This document shows, piece after piece, positions 5,967-7,319 of a DNA stretch of 7,319 nucleotides. The notes under the pieces are model-generated. The model saw only the letters and a program-made list of their open reading frames with translations, was not told where the DNA came from and made no database searches. The first letter of the stretch is position 1. Each line of letters starts with the position of its first letter. The position numbers were made by a program, and so were the translations under genes. Source of the DNA: Ignavibacteriaceae bacterium (GTDB taxonomy: Bacteria > Bacteroidota > Ignavibacteria > Ignavibacteriales > Ignavibacteriaceae); contig JANWIS010000068.1 of NCBI GenBank assembly GCA_025449775.1, positions 1 through 7,319 of the forward strand. The letters run 5' to 3'.

Positions 5967-7319
5967 AGGAAGTCATATCACAATTAAAAATTTTATTTAA
6001 AGAATGGGCTGATGAAGATGCGGTGAATATAAATCCACTGGTCCAGTCAGGTTCATATCGAAAGTATTTCAGGATTTCAGGTAAAGGTAAATCTGCAATC
6101 GGTGTTTTCAATAATGATAAAAAAGAAAACCATGCTTTCATTTCGTTCACAAAACAATTTTTAAATAAAGGATTGAACGTACCTCTGTTGTATGCAAATA
6201 AACAGAAAGAAAATATTTATTTGCTGCAAGATCTTGGCGATACAACGCTTTTTAATCTTGTTGAGGACCAAAAAATAAAAAATAATTTATCAACCGAAGT
6301 AATAAATTATTATAAAGCATCATTAACACATTTAATTCGTTTTCAGATTGATGGTGGAAAAGGTTTAGATTATTCAAAATGTTATCCAAGTGAAAAGTTC
6401 GATAAGCAGGCAATTCTTTGGGACCTGAATTATTTCAAATACAACTTCCTCAAGCTGTTACAAATTCCATTTGATGAACAGAAGCTCGAAAATGATTTCA
6501 AAACATTTTCTGAATTCATTCTTTCAACAGATTCAAAATATTTTATGTACAGAGATTTCCAATCGAGAAACATTTTAGTCCACAAAAATGACCTTTACTT
6601 CGTTGATTTCCAGGGAGGAAGAAAAGGTGCTTTGCAGTACGATGTTGCTTCATTGCTTTTCCAGGCAAAAGTAAATCTTCCAAAGGAAATAAGAGAAGAG
6701 CTTTTAGATCACTACCTCAAAGAGTTATCAAAGCGAAGTAAAATCAGTAAAAAAGAATTTAAAAAATATTTTCACGGATTCGTGCTTGTCAGGATTCTTC
6801 AAACTCTCGGAGCGTACGGATTCAGAGGATATTATGAAAGGAAACCTCATTTTTTATTGAGTATTCCTTATGCATTGCAAAACCTTCAATGGCTTGTAGA
6901 TGAAAATCATATTCCAAAAAATCTAATTGAACTAAGAAAAGTCTTGGATGCAGTTTTGACGAAGGATGAACTCAGAAAAAATGTGGTGATAAATTCTGAA
7001 CAAAAATTAAAAGTGACTATCAACAGTTTTTCCTATAAAGAAAATATTCCGTATGATTTTACTGGCAATGGAGGTGGATTTGTTTTTGATTGCCGTTCAA
7101 TCGAAAACCCGGGTAGATTTGCTGAGTTTAAGGAAAGCACTGGTTTAGATGAAAATGTAATCAGATTTTTAAATGATAAAAAAGATGCTAAAGAATTTCT
7201 TAAATCCATTTTTGAAATTGTTGATAATTCGATAGCTAATTATTTAAAGCGGGATTTTAAAAACTTACTGATAAATTTTGGATGTACAGGCGGTCAGCAC
7301 AGATCAGTGTATTTTGCTG
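5963..7319 (+). CDS. AmgK-like sugar kinase fused to RapZ C-terminal domain (3' end outside window)
   Basis: From ATG 5963 the frame is open to the window edge, giving 452 residues with no stop. Residues about 1-330 form an APH-fold kinase related to AmgK, the anomeric MurNAc/GlcNAc kinase of cell-wall recycling: 'SGSYRKYFRI' (29-38) as nucleotide loop, 'YLLQDLGDTTL' (86-96), a Brenner motif 'YRDFQSRN' (196-203, Asp198, Asn203) and 'VDFQGG' (214-219, Asp215) followed by 'LQYDVASLL'. AmgK has the same RDFxxRN...DFQ...YDxASL pattern. Residues about 349-452 are the RapZ C-terminal domain: 'VTINSFSYKENIPYD', 'FVFDCRSIENPGRF', 'STGLDENVIRFL' and 'FGCTGGQHRSVYFA', the last being its signature. The P-loop ATPase half of RapZ is absent; the kinase takes its place. 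Start overlaps the GNAT stop, indicating translational coupling. Probable role: amino-sugar phosphorylation tied to amino-sugar sensing. Domain calls are strong, the combined function is inference. Confidence 0.9.
   Translation, partial: MKEVISQLKILFKEWADEDAVNINPLVQSGSYRKYFRISGKGKSAIGVFNNDKKENHAFISFTKQFLNKGLNVPLLYANKQKENIYLLQDLGDTTLFNLVEDQKIKNNLSTEVINYYKASLTHLIRFQIDGGKGLDYSKCYPSEKFDKQAILWDLNYFKYNFLKLLQIPFDEQKLENDFKTFSEFILSTDSKYFMYRDFQSRNILVHKNDLYFVDFQGGRKGALQYDVASLLFQAKVNLPKEIREELLDHYLKELSKRSKISKKEFKKYFHGFVLVRILQTLGAYGFRGYYERKPHFLLSIPYALQNLQWLVDENHIPKNLIELRKVLDAVLTKDELRKNVVINSEQKLKVTINSFSYKENIPYDFTGNGGGFVFDCRSIENPGRFAEFKESTGLDENVIRFLNDKKDAKEFLKSIFEIVDNSIANYLKRDFKNLLINFGCTGGQHRSVYFA

Noticed and set aside
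5935..6150. 71-codon frame on - across the GNAT/kinase junction
   Set aside because: It is antisense to two conserved genes, including the kinase nucleotide loop.
7000..7319. A separate rapZ-like gene starting within the right end
   Set aside because: The RapZ-type domain is in the same frame as the kinase with no stop between them, and no start with a ribosome site is seen at the domain boundary, so a fusion is the simpler reading.

Overview
The window is AT-rich and densely coded, with short intergenic gaps, almost no Shine-Dalgarno signals, type II lipoprotein signals and TAnnTTTG promoter boxes. This points to the Bacteroidota/Ignavibacteriota side of the FCB group. The secreted beta-helix protein with its 'SPC-NAG-P-D..DGSRND-GAYGGPN' tail and the CBM20-esterase fit such an organism. 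The lineage is an inference from style and protein families; there is no rRNA or marker gene here.

Layout, left to right: (1) the 3' part of a fructosamine kinase, cut by the window edge, followed 26 bp later by a WaaE/KdtX-like family 2 glycosyltransferase, both on +. (2) On the minus strand, converging on the glycosyltransferase, a lipoprotein with two FKBP domains. (3) Diverging from it on +, a secreted M15-type D-Ala-D-Ala carboxypeptidase-like protein that needs a TTG start. The FKBP/M15 intergenic region has a TAnnTTTG box for each direction. (4) On the minus strand, overlapping the M15 gene tail to tail by 9 bp, a secreted CBM20 plus alpha/beta-hydrolase esterase. (5) Diverging from the esterase on +, a beta-helix lipoprotein, then a RimJ/RimL-type GNAT acetyltransferase. 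(6) Joined to the GNAT by an ATGA stop/start overlap, a long open frame running off the right edge. It encodes an AmgK-like sugar kinase fused to a RapZ C-terminal domain.

The middle of the window is mainly cell-envelope and exported proteins (two lipoproteins, a peptidoglycan-type peptidase, an esterase). The ends carry two different kinases of the aminoglycoside-phosphotransferase fold that act on sugars or sugar adducts. The most interesting item is the kinase-RapZ fusion. It places a probable amino-sugar (MurNAc/GlcNAc-type) kinase in one polypeptide with the domain that in E. coli RapZ senses glucosamine-6-phosphate and binds small RNA, without the RapZ P-loop ATPase domain. No mobile element, CRISPR array, tRNA or rRNA was seen. 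There is no gene-free stretch over 300 bases; the largest gap is the 141 bp between the FKBP and M15 genes.
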